Below the pieces are notes generated by a model that saw only the letters and a program-made list of their open reading frames with translations, was not told the DNA's origin and searched no databases. Positions 1 to 6,372 of a stretch of 16,170 bases of DNA are shown here, in pieces. Position 1 is the stretch's first letter. Each line of letters opens with the position of its first letter. The DNA is from Anaerolineales bacterium (GTDB lineage: Bacteria > Chloroflexota > Anaerolineae > Epilineales > JAANWY01): assembly GCA_018263655.1 (NCBI GenBank), contig JAANWY010000273.1, positions 1 through 16,170 of the forward strand, written 5' to 3'. Made by a program: the position numbers and the translations under genes.

Positions 1-178
1 TGACGAAACCGACGTTGGGCCGAATCCGTCTCGAAGAAATCGATTCCGCTTGTGACGGTTGAGAGGGCCTATTACATCACGGCAGAACGAAGTTCTGCTA
101 GGCGGGTCCTGCGGAACCGCACGGACAGAAGGAAACCTTGTGCTGAGCGGCTCAACTTTGTTGAGCGTAGCCGAAGTG

Positions 179-300
179 ACGGACGGATTTGGTCAGTTTT
201 GACTATCAAGATCGGCAATAGAGCAGGTAGGCTTACTGAGTTTGATAGTCAAAACTGATAAGAGAAAAACACTGATTTGTCCGTGTTTCTTTCCGTCCGT
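179..300. repeat. Nested inverted repeat, MITE-like
   Basis: A perfect 17-bp inverted repeat (193-209 and 242-258, arm TCAGTTTTGACTATCAA) encloses a 32-bp loop. It is nested inside a second perfect 9-bp inverted repeat (179-187 ACGGACGGA and 292-300). The nesting suggests a palindromic mobile element remnant or a large cruciform-forming site. No transposase or convincing target-site duplication is visible. A folded transcript end is an alternative, but there is no clean U-tract. Confidence 0.6.
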
Positions 301-336
301 GATAGCAAAGATGGAACCGCCTTTCTCGGGTGTGTG

Positions 337-451
337 TCCCAAGTTCGCAAAGCCGGTCGTCGACGCTCTCAGCCCGTCACAAGTTGCAGCGTCCGGACGC
401 TCGAACTTGCGACGTCCTGAGTCCGTCGAAGGGTTCGAGATGGTGATTCAC
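337..451 (+). repeat. Dispersed palindromic repeat, copy A
   Basis: Positions 337-417 match 10625-10705 in direct orientation at 71 of 81 positions by hand alignment. The core is the 12-bp palindrome GCGTCCGGACGC (389-400) flanked by CAAGTT and AACTTG arms, so each copy can form one long hairpin. After 417 the two copies share GTCGAAGGGTTCGAGATGGT, but this copy keeps only part of one arm of the CTGAGCTTGTCGAAGG-type hairpin that is complete in copy B. The repeat lies downstream of the ECF S gene. Confidence 0.8.
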
Positions 452-488
452 CCGCGCTTCCTAACTCCCCGGCTCCGCTGCCCCCGGC

Positions 489-1055
489 TCAAATCCGCGA
501 GCCGCTCCGCCCGTACTCCAGTCGCTTCCATGCGGCTACGACCGCCACCGTGATCAGGACGGCGACGATGACCTCGGGGATCCCGTGCGTCACGCCGATA
601 AACAGGGCGTCGCCGGCTTCCATGTAGCCTCGCACGACCGCCATGCTCAACACGCCGATGGTGTTGGTGAGCGTGCCGACAGCGGCGGCCACACCCACAG
701 CGGCGATCTCGTTGAAGCGCCGGAAAGCTGCGTACGTGTAGTACGCCGTGACGCCGATAAGCATGCGCGGCAGAATGGCCACCAGCGGGTCCTTGAATAG
801 AGGAACCTGCGCGCGCAGGAAGCTGTAAACCCCGAAGATAGTGCCGATCAACCAGCCAACGGGCGAGCCCTCCAGCACACCGCCGATGATGGCCGGGATA
901 TGCATCGTGGTGGCCGAGCCGGCAGCCGTCGGCACTGGCACGAACCCCATGGGCGTCGAGCCCAGCAGAATGGCGATAGCAGCCAAAATGCCGGCCACAA
1001 CGATCTTGCGGGTCGACAGAAACGACACGGGCGCTGTTTCAATACTGTGTTCCAT
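489..1055 (-). CDS. ECF transporter S component (substrate-binding membrane protein), specificity unknown
   Basis: A 188-residue, very hydrophobic protein with about six membrane segments and a short charged N-terminus, the right size for an S component. This subunit binds the vitamin or metal in the membrane and toggles to release it when the ATPases fire. The pattern from STRKIVVAGILAAIAILLG through MHIPAIIGGVLEGSPVGWLI to FKDPLVAILPRMLIG is typical of the broad ECF-S family (PF12822-like). It does not start with the MHIPDG signature of the nickel/cobalt proteins CbiM/NikM, so the substrate cannot be named. The ATG at 1055 is chosen because AAGGGG lies 9 nt upstream; an earlier TTG at 1076 has no better support. 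It follows ecfT after a 142-bp gap in the same operon. Confidence 0.8.
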   Translation of the reverse strand: MEHSIETAPVSFLSTRKIVVAGILAAIAILLGSTPMGFVPVPTAAGSATTMHIPAIIGGVLEGSPVGWLIGTIFGVYSFLRAQVPLFKDPLVAILPRMLIGVTAYYTYAAFRRFNEIAAVGVAAAVGTLTNTIGVLSMAVVRGYMEAGDALFIGVTHGIPEVIVAVLITVAVVAAWKRLEYGRSGSRI

Positions 1056-1197
1056 GTCAGAAAGCCCCTTTGTCAACTATACTGATGGTTTACGTCGTAA
1101 TGTTAGTGATATTACTGGAAAGCCTTGCTGAGTTCTTGATATTTGCTCCAATTTCGGTTTTACTTCCTATCCCCCGAACAAAATAGAGTGTTTTATC

Positions 1198-2079
1198 TTA
1201 CAAAGTTGGGTGGGCGAGCCAACTGTCGAGTGACGCAAAATCGGTAGTTAACATAAGCAAACACAGTAGGGCGGTGCCTAATAACGCGACATAATCCCAA
1301 AATGTACTCTCGACTTCAATCAGATGGGTGCGGCCTTGGCCACCGCCGTAGCACCGGGCCTCCATGGCCTGGGTGAGCACCTCGGCGCGGCGGAGACTGT
1401 TCAGGAACAGCGGCACTAGCAGCGGCAGCATCTGCCGCGTGCGCTGCACGAAGCGCCAGCGGCTGCCGGCGCCAAAGTCCGCGCCGCGCGAGACCTGGGC
1501 CTTGACCAGGCGTTCGGTTTCCTGGGCCAGTGTCGGCACGAACCGCAAGGCGATGGTCAGCACCAACGCCAGTTCGTGGGCCGGCACGCCGAAGCGCGCG
1601 AGGGGGCTCAGCAATCGTTCGGCGCCGTGGCTCAACTCGGTGGTCGTCGTGGTGAACGTCAGCAGACCGACCAGCAGATAGAGAGCGAAGAAGCGCAGGG
1701 TAGAGACCAGCACCAGCTTGACGCTGCACGTGGTGATGCCGATGATCCACCAATCGGACAGTGGCCGGCAATCGGTCGCGCCGATGAAGCCGCCGCCACT
1801 GGTGAAGAGCAGTTGGAACACACCGAAAGCAGCGATCCAGGGCAGGAGCGGCCGGAGCCCCCGCAGGGCGTACACAAACGAGATACGCGCTGCGGCGAAC
1901 AGACCGGCGATGACTACCAGTAGCACCACGTTACCGCTGAACGTCGGCGTGAAGCTCACCACGCCGACCAGCAGGGTGAAGGCTAACAGCTTCGCCCGCG
2001 GGTCCAGGCGATGGAGGGCTGAGCCCGTCGGTAAGTGCTGCCCGATGGTGACGTTCGCCAGGAAGTTGTATTCATTCAT
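1198..2079 (-). CDS. ecfT: ECF transporter transmembrane component EcfT
   Basis: A 293-residue membrane protein that couples ATP hydrolysis in the EcfA pair to toppling of the S component. It has the EcfT layout: hydrophobic segments near residues 31-65, 76-93, 110-142 and 165-184, a cytoplasmic coupling region, and a final membrane segment near 262-279. The two coupling-helix motifs are recognisable as AQVSRGAD (SRG 197-199) and AMEARCYGGG (ARC 241-243, with Cys where the classical motif has Gly). The ATG at 2079 is chosen because the HRLDPRAKL element then sits at the usual distance from the start. It overlaps the end of the ATPase gene by 8 nt (ATGAATGA), which implies translational coupling. 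An in-frame upstream extension (to 2160) would lie wholly inside the ATPase gene and is unlikely. Confidence 0.9.
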   Translation of the reverse strand: MNEYNFLANVTIGQHLPTGSALHRLDPRAKLLAFTLLVGVVSFTPTFSGNVVLLVVIAGLFAAARISFVYALRGLRPLLPWIAAFGVFQLLFTSGGGFIGATDCRPLSDWWIIGITTCSVKLVLVSTLRFFALYLLVGLLTFTTTTTELSHGAERLLSPLARFGVPAHELALVLTIALRFVPTLAQETERLVKAQVSRGADFGAGSRWRFVQRTRQMLPLLVPLFLNSLRRAEVLTQAMEARCYGGGQGRTHLIEVESTFWDYVALLGTALLCLLMLTTDFASLDSWLAHPTL

Positions 2080-3916
2080 TGGACGCTGCACCGTTGTGGA
2101 GTGTGACCGGCCGCCGGTCCTGGATCCACACACGCTCGATCTCCGCCACGGCCTCTTCAATCGTCAGGGCGTCCGGGCGTACGGCCAGCCCCCGCGCGCG
2201 CAGTCGGCCCATCACCTCGAGGGTGGAGGGTACGCCCAGACCGTGGCCGGCCAGCGTCTGTGATTGGGCGAAGACCTCACGCGGTGTGCCACTAGCGACG
2301 GTGCGCCCCTCGGCCAGCACGTAGACGCGATCGGCGATTTGGGCGATGTCGTCCATGTTGTGAGTGGCGATGACGACAGGCACGCTGGCCTCCTGATGGA
2401 AGCGGGTCAGCCAGTCCAGAAATTCGCGGTGGCTGGCGGGGTCCAAGCCGGCCGTGGGCTCATCCAGCACCAGCACCCGTGGGCGCAGTGCCAGCACGCC
2501 GGCCAGCGCCACCTTGCGCCGCTCGCCGCCGCTCAGCGTGAAGGTGAGACGGTCCTTGAACCCTTCGAAGTCGAGCCCGACGGCCTCCATGGCCCAGCGC
2601 ACCCGTTCCCGCTGTTCGTCCAGTGATAGCCCCCGAGCTTGCGGTCCGAAGGCGATGTCGTCGCCGACGTAGCGCTCAAAAAGTTGGTCCTCGGGCTGCT
2701 GAAACAGCAGTCCTACAGTGCGTCGCACTTGTCGCAGATCGAGCTTTGGATTTGTCAAGTCCACTCCATTCACGGTGACGCAGCCAGCCTGGGGGCGCAG
2801 CAGGCCGTTCAGATGCTGCAGCAGCGTGGACTTGCCGCTGCCCGTCGGCCCGATCAGTCCGACAATCTCGTCCTGTTCCACCGTCAGGTTGACATCTTGC
2901 AGGGCCGTGGTTTCCAGCGGCGTGCCGGCCATGTAAGTGTGTGGCAAGTTCTCGACGACGATGACGGGGGCGGTCTCCTGACGATGACGGTTCGCTTCAC
3001 AGCGAGTTTGAGGGTTGATCGAATTTCCTAGAGGCGTTCTCGAAAAACTCGTTTGAGCCTCGAATTCAGTGTAAAAGCGTTCGTTATCAAAATGCTGGCC
3101 GGCCACGTCTGCCACCAACTCGTCGACTGTTAGCCAGCCGGCCGGCACTTCTGGGTACGTCAGGTGCAGCCGATGCGCCAGCCGTGCGACCGGTGGTAAC
3201 CCCAGTCCCAGACGTTGGAGCTCGCCGGCGTGGGCGAAGACAGCGCGCGTGGGGCTATCGAGGGCCACTTCGCCGTCGTCCAGGACGATCACGCGATCTG
3301 CTTCAGCCGCTTCCTCCATGAAATGGGTAATGTGGATGATGGCCATGCCGGCCTCGTGGAGCTTGCGCGCGATGTCTAAGACAGCGCGCCGGCCTCGAGG
3401 ATCGAGCATCGCCGTGGCTTCGTCGAGAACGAGGTAGCGGGGCCTCATCGCTAGGACGCCGGCGATGGCCACTCGCTGGCGCTGGCCGGCTGACAGCAGA
3501 TGCGGCGCGCGCTGTCGATGCTCGTGTAGCCCCACAGACCGCAATGCCTCATCGATGCGCTGGATGATGCCGTCGCGTGGTACGCCCAGGTTCTCCGGTC
3601 CGAAGGCGACGTCCTCCTCGACCACCGTGGCGACAATCTGGTTGTCAGGGTCCTGGAAGACCATGCCGACGCGGCTGCGGATGTCCCACGTGTGCGCCGT
3701 GGCGCGCGTGTCCATGTCGTCCACGGTAACGCGGCCGGCGGAAGGGAGCAGCAGCGCGTTCAGGTGCTTGGCCAGCGTCGACTTGCCGCTGCCGTTGCGG
3801 CCGATGATGGCGACGTACTCACCAGGCTGGATGGTCAGCGAGACGTCCCGCAAGGCCGTGATGGGCCGGCCTGATTCTGGTTTGTAGGTGTGGCTCAGGG
3901 TTTGGACTCTGATCAT
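2072..3916 (-). CDS. ecfA: Fused ECF transporter ATPase (EcfA1-EcfA2 type)
   Basis: A 614-residue protein with two complete ABC ATPase domains in one chain; most ECF systems use two separate proteins. Domain 1 (about 2-240) has Walker A GRNGSGKST (39-47), Q-loop FQDP (87-90), signature LSAGQ (141-145), Walker B YLVLDEA (161-167) and switch His in ITHFMEE (196-202). Domain 2 (about 318-565) has GPTGSGKST (356-364), LLFQQPEDQ (403-411), LSGGE (461-465), VLVLDEP (481-487) and THNMD (518-522). A linker at about 270-316 joins them. Domain 1 departs slightly from consensus (LSAGQ for LSGGQ, DEA for DEP), a common asymmetry in such pairs. The frame is open 174 nt further upstream, but ATG 3916 (MIRVQTLSHTY) fits the family start and the upstream residues look non-coding. 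It powers uptake with EcfT and the S protein. Confidence 0.93.
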   Translation of the reverse strand: MIRVQTLSHTYKPESGRPITALRDVSLTIQPGEYVAIIGRNGSGKSTLAKHLNALLLPSAGRVTVDDMDTRATAHTWDIRSRVGMVFQDPDNQIVATVVEEDVAFGPENLGVPRDGIIQRIDEALRSVGLHEHRQRAPHLLSAGQRQRVAIAGVLAMRPRYLVLDEATAMLDPRGRRAVLDIARKLHEAGMAIIHITHFMEEAAEADRVIVLDDGEVALDSPTRAVFAHAGELQRLGLGLPPVARLAHRLHLTYPEVPAGWLTVDELVADVAGQHFDNERFYTEFEAQTSFSRTPLGNSINPQTRCEANRHRQETAPVIVVENLPHTYMAGTPLETTALQDVNLTVEQDEIVGLIGPTGSGKSTLLQHLNGLLRPQAGCVTVNGVDLTNPKLDLRQVRRTVGLLFQQPEDQLFERYVGDDIAFGPQARGLSLDEQRERVRWAMEAVGLDFEGFKDRLTFTLSGGERRKVALAGVLALRPRVLVLDEPTAGLDPASHREFLDWLTRFHQEASVPVVIATHNMDDIAQIADRVYVLAEGRTVASGTPREVFAQSQTLAGHGLGVPSTLEVMGRLRARGLAVRPDALTIEEAVAEIERVWIQDRRPVTLHNGAASNE

Positions 3917-3927
3917 ACAAACGAAAG

Positions 3928-3949
3928 GCCTCTCGGGGATCCGAGAGGC
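3928..3949 (-). promoter_or_regulatory. Leader hairpin covering the ecfA ribosome-binding site
   Basis: In the ecfA leader (read on the minus strand) a perfect 9-bp stem GCCTCTCGG/CCGAGAGGC with a 4-nt loop ends 11 nt before the ATG at 3916. Its 3' arm contains the only purine-rich Shine-Dalgarno-like run, GAGAGG. The stem could hide the ribosome-binding site, or, with the following CTTTCGTTT, act as a weak attenuator. The U content after the stem is too low to call a terminator. Confidence 0.45.
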
Positions 3950-4108
3950 TCGGTGGCAAGCTGATCTAAGCGCGCTCGCGGCGCGCTGTCTCGCCCGACG
4001 CCAGCCGTCTCGGTCCCGTTCCAGGATCCAAGCGACCGTCAGTGCGATCGTTGGGTTGTGAGTTTGCTCACTGCCGGCGTTGTCGGTCATCGGTCAGTGG
4101 CATCCCTT

Positions 4109-4137
4109 ATTATACTAGATTTGAGTGACGGGAGCAA
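4109..4137 (-). promoter_or_regulatory. Probable sigma-70-type promoter of the ecfA-ecfT-S operon
   Basis: On the minus strand a consensus -10 TATAAT (4114-4109) lies 17 bp from a -35-like TTGCTC (4137-4132, 3 of 6 matches). Initiation would be near 4102, giving a leader of about 186 nt before the ATG at 3916. The perfect -10 and ideal spacing make it credible; the -35 box is weak, so an activator is possible. Confidence 0.6.
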
Positions 4138-4151
4138 ACTTACGTGGGGGT

Positions 4152-4304
4152 CTCAGTAAATCGCAAAGCCTGTTCGTAGTGAGCGCGGATGCGCACATCC
4201 GTCCGGAACGCAGTGGAGTGCCGTCGTGGTACCGCAGGACGCCGGGACGCCACTCCGGCTTTGCCTCCGTGGCTGACTACGAACCTAGATTGCGATTTAC
4301 CGAG
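4152..4304. repeat. 153-bp imperfect palindromic element between divergent promoters
   Basis: Arms of 29 nt (4152-4180 and 4276-4304) pair as CTC(A/G)GTAAATCGCAA, then a 5-nt unpaired block, then GTTCGTAGT. Inside are a perfect hairpin CGGATG/CATCCG and a further imperfect stem GGAGTG(N)CGTC. An 8-bp direct repeat ACTTACGT lies outside both ends (4138-4145 and 4339-4346). It could be a target-site duplication, although the copies are 6 bp and 34 bp away from the arms. The element looks like a miniature palindromic insertion, but it sits exactly between the -35 boxes of two outward-facing promoters and so may also be regulatory. Confidence 0.65.
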
Positions 4305-4312
4305 TCTGGCTA

Positions 4313-4341
4313 TTGACTCATCCGTAACACTTCGATACACT
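4313..4341 (+). promoter_or_regulatory. Probable sigma-70-type promoter of larEBC
   Basis: TTGACT (4313-4318, 5 of 6 matches to the -35 box) is 17 bp from TACACT (4336-4341, 4 of 6 matches to the -10 box). Initiation near 4348 would give a leader of about 107 nt that includes the 69-bp repeat. The -35 box lies 8 bp outside the palindrome arm, and the -10 box overlaps the right copy of ACTTACGT. Confidence 0.55.
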
Positions 4342-4361
4342 TACGTTGAGTAGAGTACACC

Positions 4362-4430
4362 CCTGCTCCTGCTGGATTTGGCAATCCAGGCCGAGCGAAA
4401 TGGGACATTTTATTTCTTCCATGTCCCTAA
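4362..4430 (-). repeat. 69-bp dispersed repeat, copy 1
   Basis: The reverse complement of 4362-4430 matches 8816-8884 at 61 of 69 positions by hand alignment. Four of the eight differences are the loop of an internal 7-bp hairpin (CTGGATT/AATCCAG): the loop reads TGGC on the plus strand in both copies, although the flanks are inverted. It lies in the presumed larE leader, ending 12 nt before the GAGGAG ribosome-binding site. Confidence 0.8.
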
Positions 4431-4454
4431 CCTGATGATGCTGAGGAGTGAATT

Positions 4455-5318
4455 GTGTTGACCGATATCGAATTCGTGGATGTGAGTACCGATGAAACGA
4501 CCGCTGGAACAATTGAGGACAAACTGACGCGGCTGCAAGAAATCATCCGTCCGTTGGGACGCGCGATTGTCGCATTTTCCGGCGGAACGGACAGTACGCT
4601 GCTGCTCAAGGTAGCCTACGACGTGCTGGGCGACGACGTGCTGGGCGCCACCGCGGCATCGCCCAGCCTGGCGCGCGCCGATCTGGAGGAGACCATCGAG
4701 TTGGCCGAGTTCATCGGGGCGCCGCACCGGCTGCTGCAAACCGACGAGCTCGAAAACCCTAACTACGCTGCCAATCCTGCCAACCGCTGTTACTTCTGCC
4801 GATCCGTCGTACACGATGATTTCCGGAGGCTGGCGAACGATGAAGGTTACGACTACGTCCTGGACGGCACGAACCTGGATGATCTGGGCGACTTTCGGCC
4901 TGGCCAGACGGCCACACAGGAACGCGGGGTGCGCACACCGCTGAAGGACGCCGCCCTCACCAAGCGCGACGTGCGCGCCCTGGCCCGCCATCTCGGTCTG
5001 CCGAATTGGGACAAGCCGGCCGCCGCCTGTCTCAGCTCGCGCATCCCCTACGGCAACTCGGTGACGGCGGAGGCACTCCGTCAGATTGACGCCGCCGAAG
5101 CGGCGCTGCGCGACTTGGGGTTCCGACAACTCCGCGTGCGCCACCACGACAACCTGGCTCGGATCGAGGTATCGCCCGACAGACTGGATCGTGTGCTGGC
5201 CGTGCGCGAAGACATCGTGCGTCGGCTCAAGCAAGCTGGCTACACTTACGTGACCCTCGACCTACTCGGCTATCGGACCGGCAGCCTGAACGAGGCGCTG
5301 AAAGAGTCGGCGGAATAG
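4455..5318 (+). CDS. larE: LarE, sulfur transferase for nickel-pincer nucleotide synthesis
   Basis: A 287-residue PP-loop ATPase. LarE adenylates the carboxylates of the LarB product and supplies the two sulfur atoms that turn them into thiocarboxylates. Visible features are the PP-loop SGGTDS (42-47), the RCYFC motif (Cys112, Cys115), DGTNLDD (137-143), RTPL (160-163) and AACLSSRIPYG with Cys192. Cys192 sits where the sacrificial Cys176 of Lactiplantibacillus plantarum LarE lies. These are the only three cysteines. Such a three-Cys set is the pattern I associate with LarE proteins that carry a [4Fe-4S] cluster and recycle instead of sacrificing a cysteine; which type this is remains an inference. 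The GTG start at 4455 is chosen because GAGGAG lies 6 nt upstream. It is the first gene of larE-larB-larC, 3 nt ahead of larB. Confidence 0.93.
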   Translation: MLTDIEFVDVSTDETTAGTIEDKLTRLQEIIRPLGRAIVAFSGGTDSTLLLKVAYDVLGDDVLGATAASPSLARADLEETIELAEFIGAPHRLLQTDELENPNYAANPANRCYFCRSVVHDDFRRLANDEGYDYVLDGTNLDDLGDFRPGQTATQERGVRTPLKDAALTKRDVRALARHLGLPNWDKPAAACLSSRIPYGNSVTAEALRQIDAAEAALRDLGFRQLRVRHHDNLARIEVSPDRLDRVLAVREDIVRRLKQAGYTYVTLDLLGYRTGSLNEALKESAE

Positions 5319-5321
5319 ACT

Positions 5322-6098
5322 ATGGACGAGAAAGCCCTGCAAGACTTGCTGGACGATGTCGCCCAGGGGAGCGTCGCTCCGCGCGAGGCGCTGGCCCGGC
5401 TCCGTCATCTCCCATTCGAGTCGATCGACACCATCGCTCGCCTGGACCACCATCGCTTACTGCGCCAGGGACAGCCGGAGTTCGTCTATGCGGAGGGCAA
5501 GCAACCCGACCAGGTAGCGGAACTGGTAAGTCGTGTAGTGGAGGCGCACGGCGCCGCCCTGGCGACCCGCGTCTCAACGGAAACAGCGCGGCGCGTTCAG
5601 GCCCGACTTCCCCGCGCAGAGTACGATGCTGGCTCCCGCTTGCTGCGTGTGGGCGGGCCGCTCAGTTTGCCGGCCGGCGCTTCGCTGGCCATCGGTGTCC
5701 TAACGGCCGGCACCTCAGACGCGCCCGTGGCCGAAGAAGCTGTCCAGGTGGCCGAGTTTTTGGGCCACCGCGTGAATCGCCTTTACGATGTGGGGGTTGC
5801 CGGCCTGCACCGGCTGCTGAGCCAGACATCGGTATTGGAGGAAGCGCAGGTGCTCATCGTGGTGGCCGGCATGGACGGCGCGCTGCCGTCAGTCGTCGGC
5901 GGCCTGGTCGGCGCGCCCGTGATCGCCGTACCGACCAGCGTGGGCTACGGCGCGAGCTTCGAGGGCCTGGCGCCGCTGCTGACCATGCTGAATAGCTGTG
6001 CAGCCGGCGTCGCCGTGGTGAATATCGACAACGGATTCGGTGCTGCGCTGGCGGCCCATCGCATCAGCCGCGCGCACGCCGCGGGAGGTGCACAGTGA
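5322..6098 (+). CDS. larB: LarB, nicotinate adenine dinucleotide carboxylase/hydrolase
   Basis: A 258-residue PurE-like protein of normal LarB length. LarB carboxylates the pyridinium ring of nicotinic acid adenine dinucleotide and splits the phosphoanhydride, giving the dicarboxylated mononucleotide used by LarE. The C-terminal AIR-carboxylase-like half shows the family blocks GVLTAGTSDAPVAEEA (124-139), YDVGVAGLHR (154-163), VVAGMDGALPSVVGGLVG and VGYGASFEGLAPLLTMLNS (the last near 207-225). The N-terminal part is the shorter LarB-specific region (LPFESIDTIARLDHHRLLRQ). It starts 3 nt after larE with no strong Shine-Dalgarno, so coupled translation is likely. A strong GGGAGG (6083-6088) lies just before its own stop; see the larB-larC gap. 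Confidence 0.93.
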   Translation: MDEKALQDLLDDVAQGSVAPREALARLRHLPFESIDTIARLDHHRLLRQGQPEFVYAEGKQPDQVAELVSRVVEAHGAALATRVSTETARRVQARLPRAEYDAGSRLLRVGGPLSLPAGASLAIGVLTAGTSDAPVAEEAVQVAEFLGHRVNRLYDVGVAGLHRLLSQTSVLEEAQVLIVVAGMDGALPSVVGGLVGAPVIAVPTSVGYGASFEGLAPLLTMLNSCAAGVAVVNIDNGFGAALAAHRISRAHAAGGAQ

Positions 6099-6372
6099 AT
6101 TGCCCCTCTACCAGTACAAAGCCGGCTGACGTAGGCTCCCTCCACGACCATACCTGGTGTTTCCAGCATCTGACAAACCTAAGTAGCCCCATAAATATCT
6201 TGATAGCTGGGCTAGGTCTCCCAAGCCGCGTGCGGCCTCGATGCCCCCTCTACGTCTCGGTCAGGAGACCTTCGACGAGCACAAAAGAATTTCACAGGGG
6301 CTACTTAGAGCTGGGCAGCCTGCTTTCAGCAGGCTTTGTGTACCAGCCTGGTATTTCAATGCCAGGAGACCG
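6099..6372 (+). repeat. Nested inverted-repeat element between larB and larC
   Basis: This 274-bp gap interrupts an otherwise tightly packed operon. It contains concentric inverted repeats: an outer pair 6114-6123 and 6332-6343 (GTACAAAGCC against GGCTTTGTGTAC, 2-nt bulge); a perfect 12-bp pair CTAAGTAGCCCC (6179-6190) and its complement (6297-6308); and a perfect 8-bp pair AGGTCTCC (6214-6221) and its complement (6264-6271). The innermost loop holds GCCGC/GCGGC (6225-6236). Two local hairpins follow: AGCCTGC/GCAGGCT (6317-6335) and CCTGG/CCAGG (6347-6366). I recognise no protein or named RNA class. It may be a MITE-like insertion or a folded RNA segment of the operon transcript. Confidence 0.65.
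6347..6368 (+). promoter_or_regulatory. Hairpin overlapping the larC ribosome-binding site
   Basis: CCTGGTATT (6347-6355) pairs with AATGCCAGG (6358-6366), with one G-T pair. The Shine-Dalgarno AGGAG (6364-6368) begins inside the 3' arm, 4 nt before the larC ATG. The stem could lower larC translation relative to larB unless it is opened. Confidence 0.45.

Larger units (their letters stand above)
1..488. other. Non-coding, repeat-rich left flank
   Basis: I see no credible gene in this stretch. The open frames here are short, overlap each other and resemble no family I know. A frame open from the window edge to about 62 (plus strand) could be the tail of a gene lying to the left, but it is too short to judge. 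The stretch holds small perfect hairpins (82-96, CAGAAC/GTTCTG; 150-166, GCTCAAC/GTTGAGC), a nested inverted repeat (179-300) and one copy of a dispersed repeat (337-451). It lies 3' of the minus-strand ECF transporter operon. The weak stem AAACAC/GTGTTT at about 267-287 is the only terminator-like structure for that operon, and it is not convincing. Confidence 0.6.
3917..4454. other. Divergent intergenic region between ecfA and larE
   Basis: About 540 bp without a credible gene. From left to right it holds the roughly 186-nt ecfA leader, with hairpin 3928-3949 and a further perfect 7-bp stem AGCGCGC/GCGCGCT (roughly 3966-3984). Then come the ecfA promoter (4109-4137, minus), an imperfect palindrome (4152-4304), the larE promoter (4313-4341, plus) and a 69-bp repeat (4362-4430) in the larE leader. 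I could not match the ecfA leader to a named riboswitch class. Confidence 0.6.

Noticed and set aside
3917..4090. 58-residue N-terminal extension of the fused ATPase
   Set aside because: The frame is open, but the residues are Arg/Ala-rich without ABC features, cover the structured leader, and the family start fits ATG 3916.
4093..4104. GCCACTG at the start of the ecfA leader, reminiscent of a cobalamin riboswitch
   Set aside because: Only a 7-nt match, at the very 5' end of the predicted transcript, without the other conserved blocks or the B12 box downstream.
4224..4236. TGGTACCGC, the core of a T-box leader motif, upstream of larE
   Set aside because: The flanks do not match the AGGG.../...CG consensus, there is no downstream terminator with a U-tract and no specifier stem I could find. 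The site lies before the larE promoter and within the palindromic element.
6317..6341. Hairpin AGCCTGC/GCAGGCT followed by TTTGTGT as an intrinsic terminator inside larEBC
   Set aside because: The T-tract is broken and short, and termination here would cut off larC; at most a weak attenuator.
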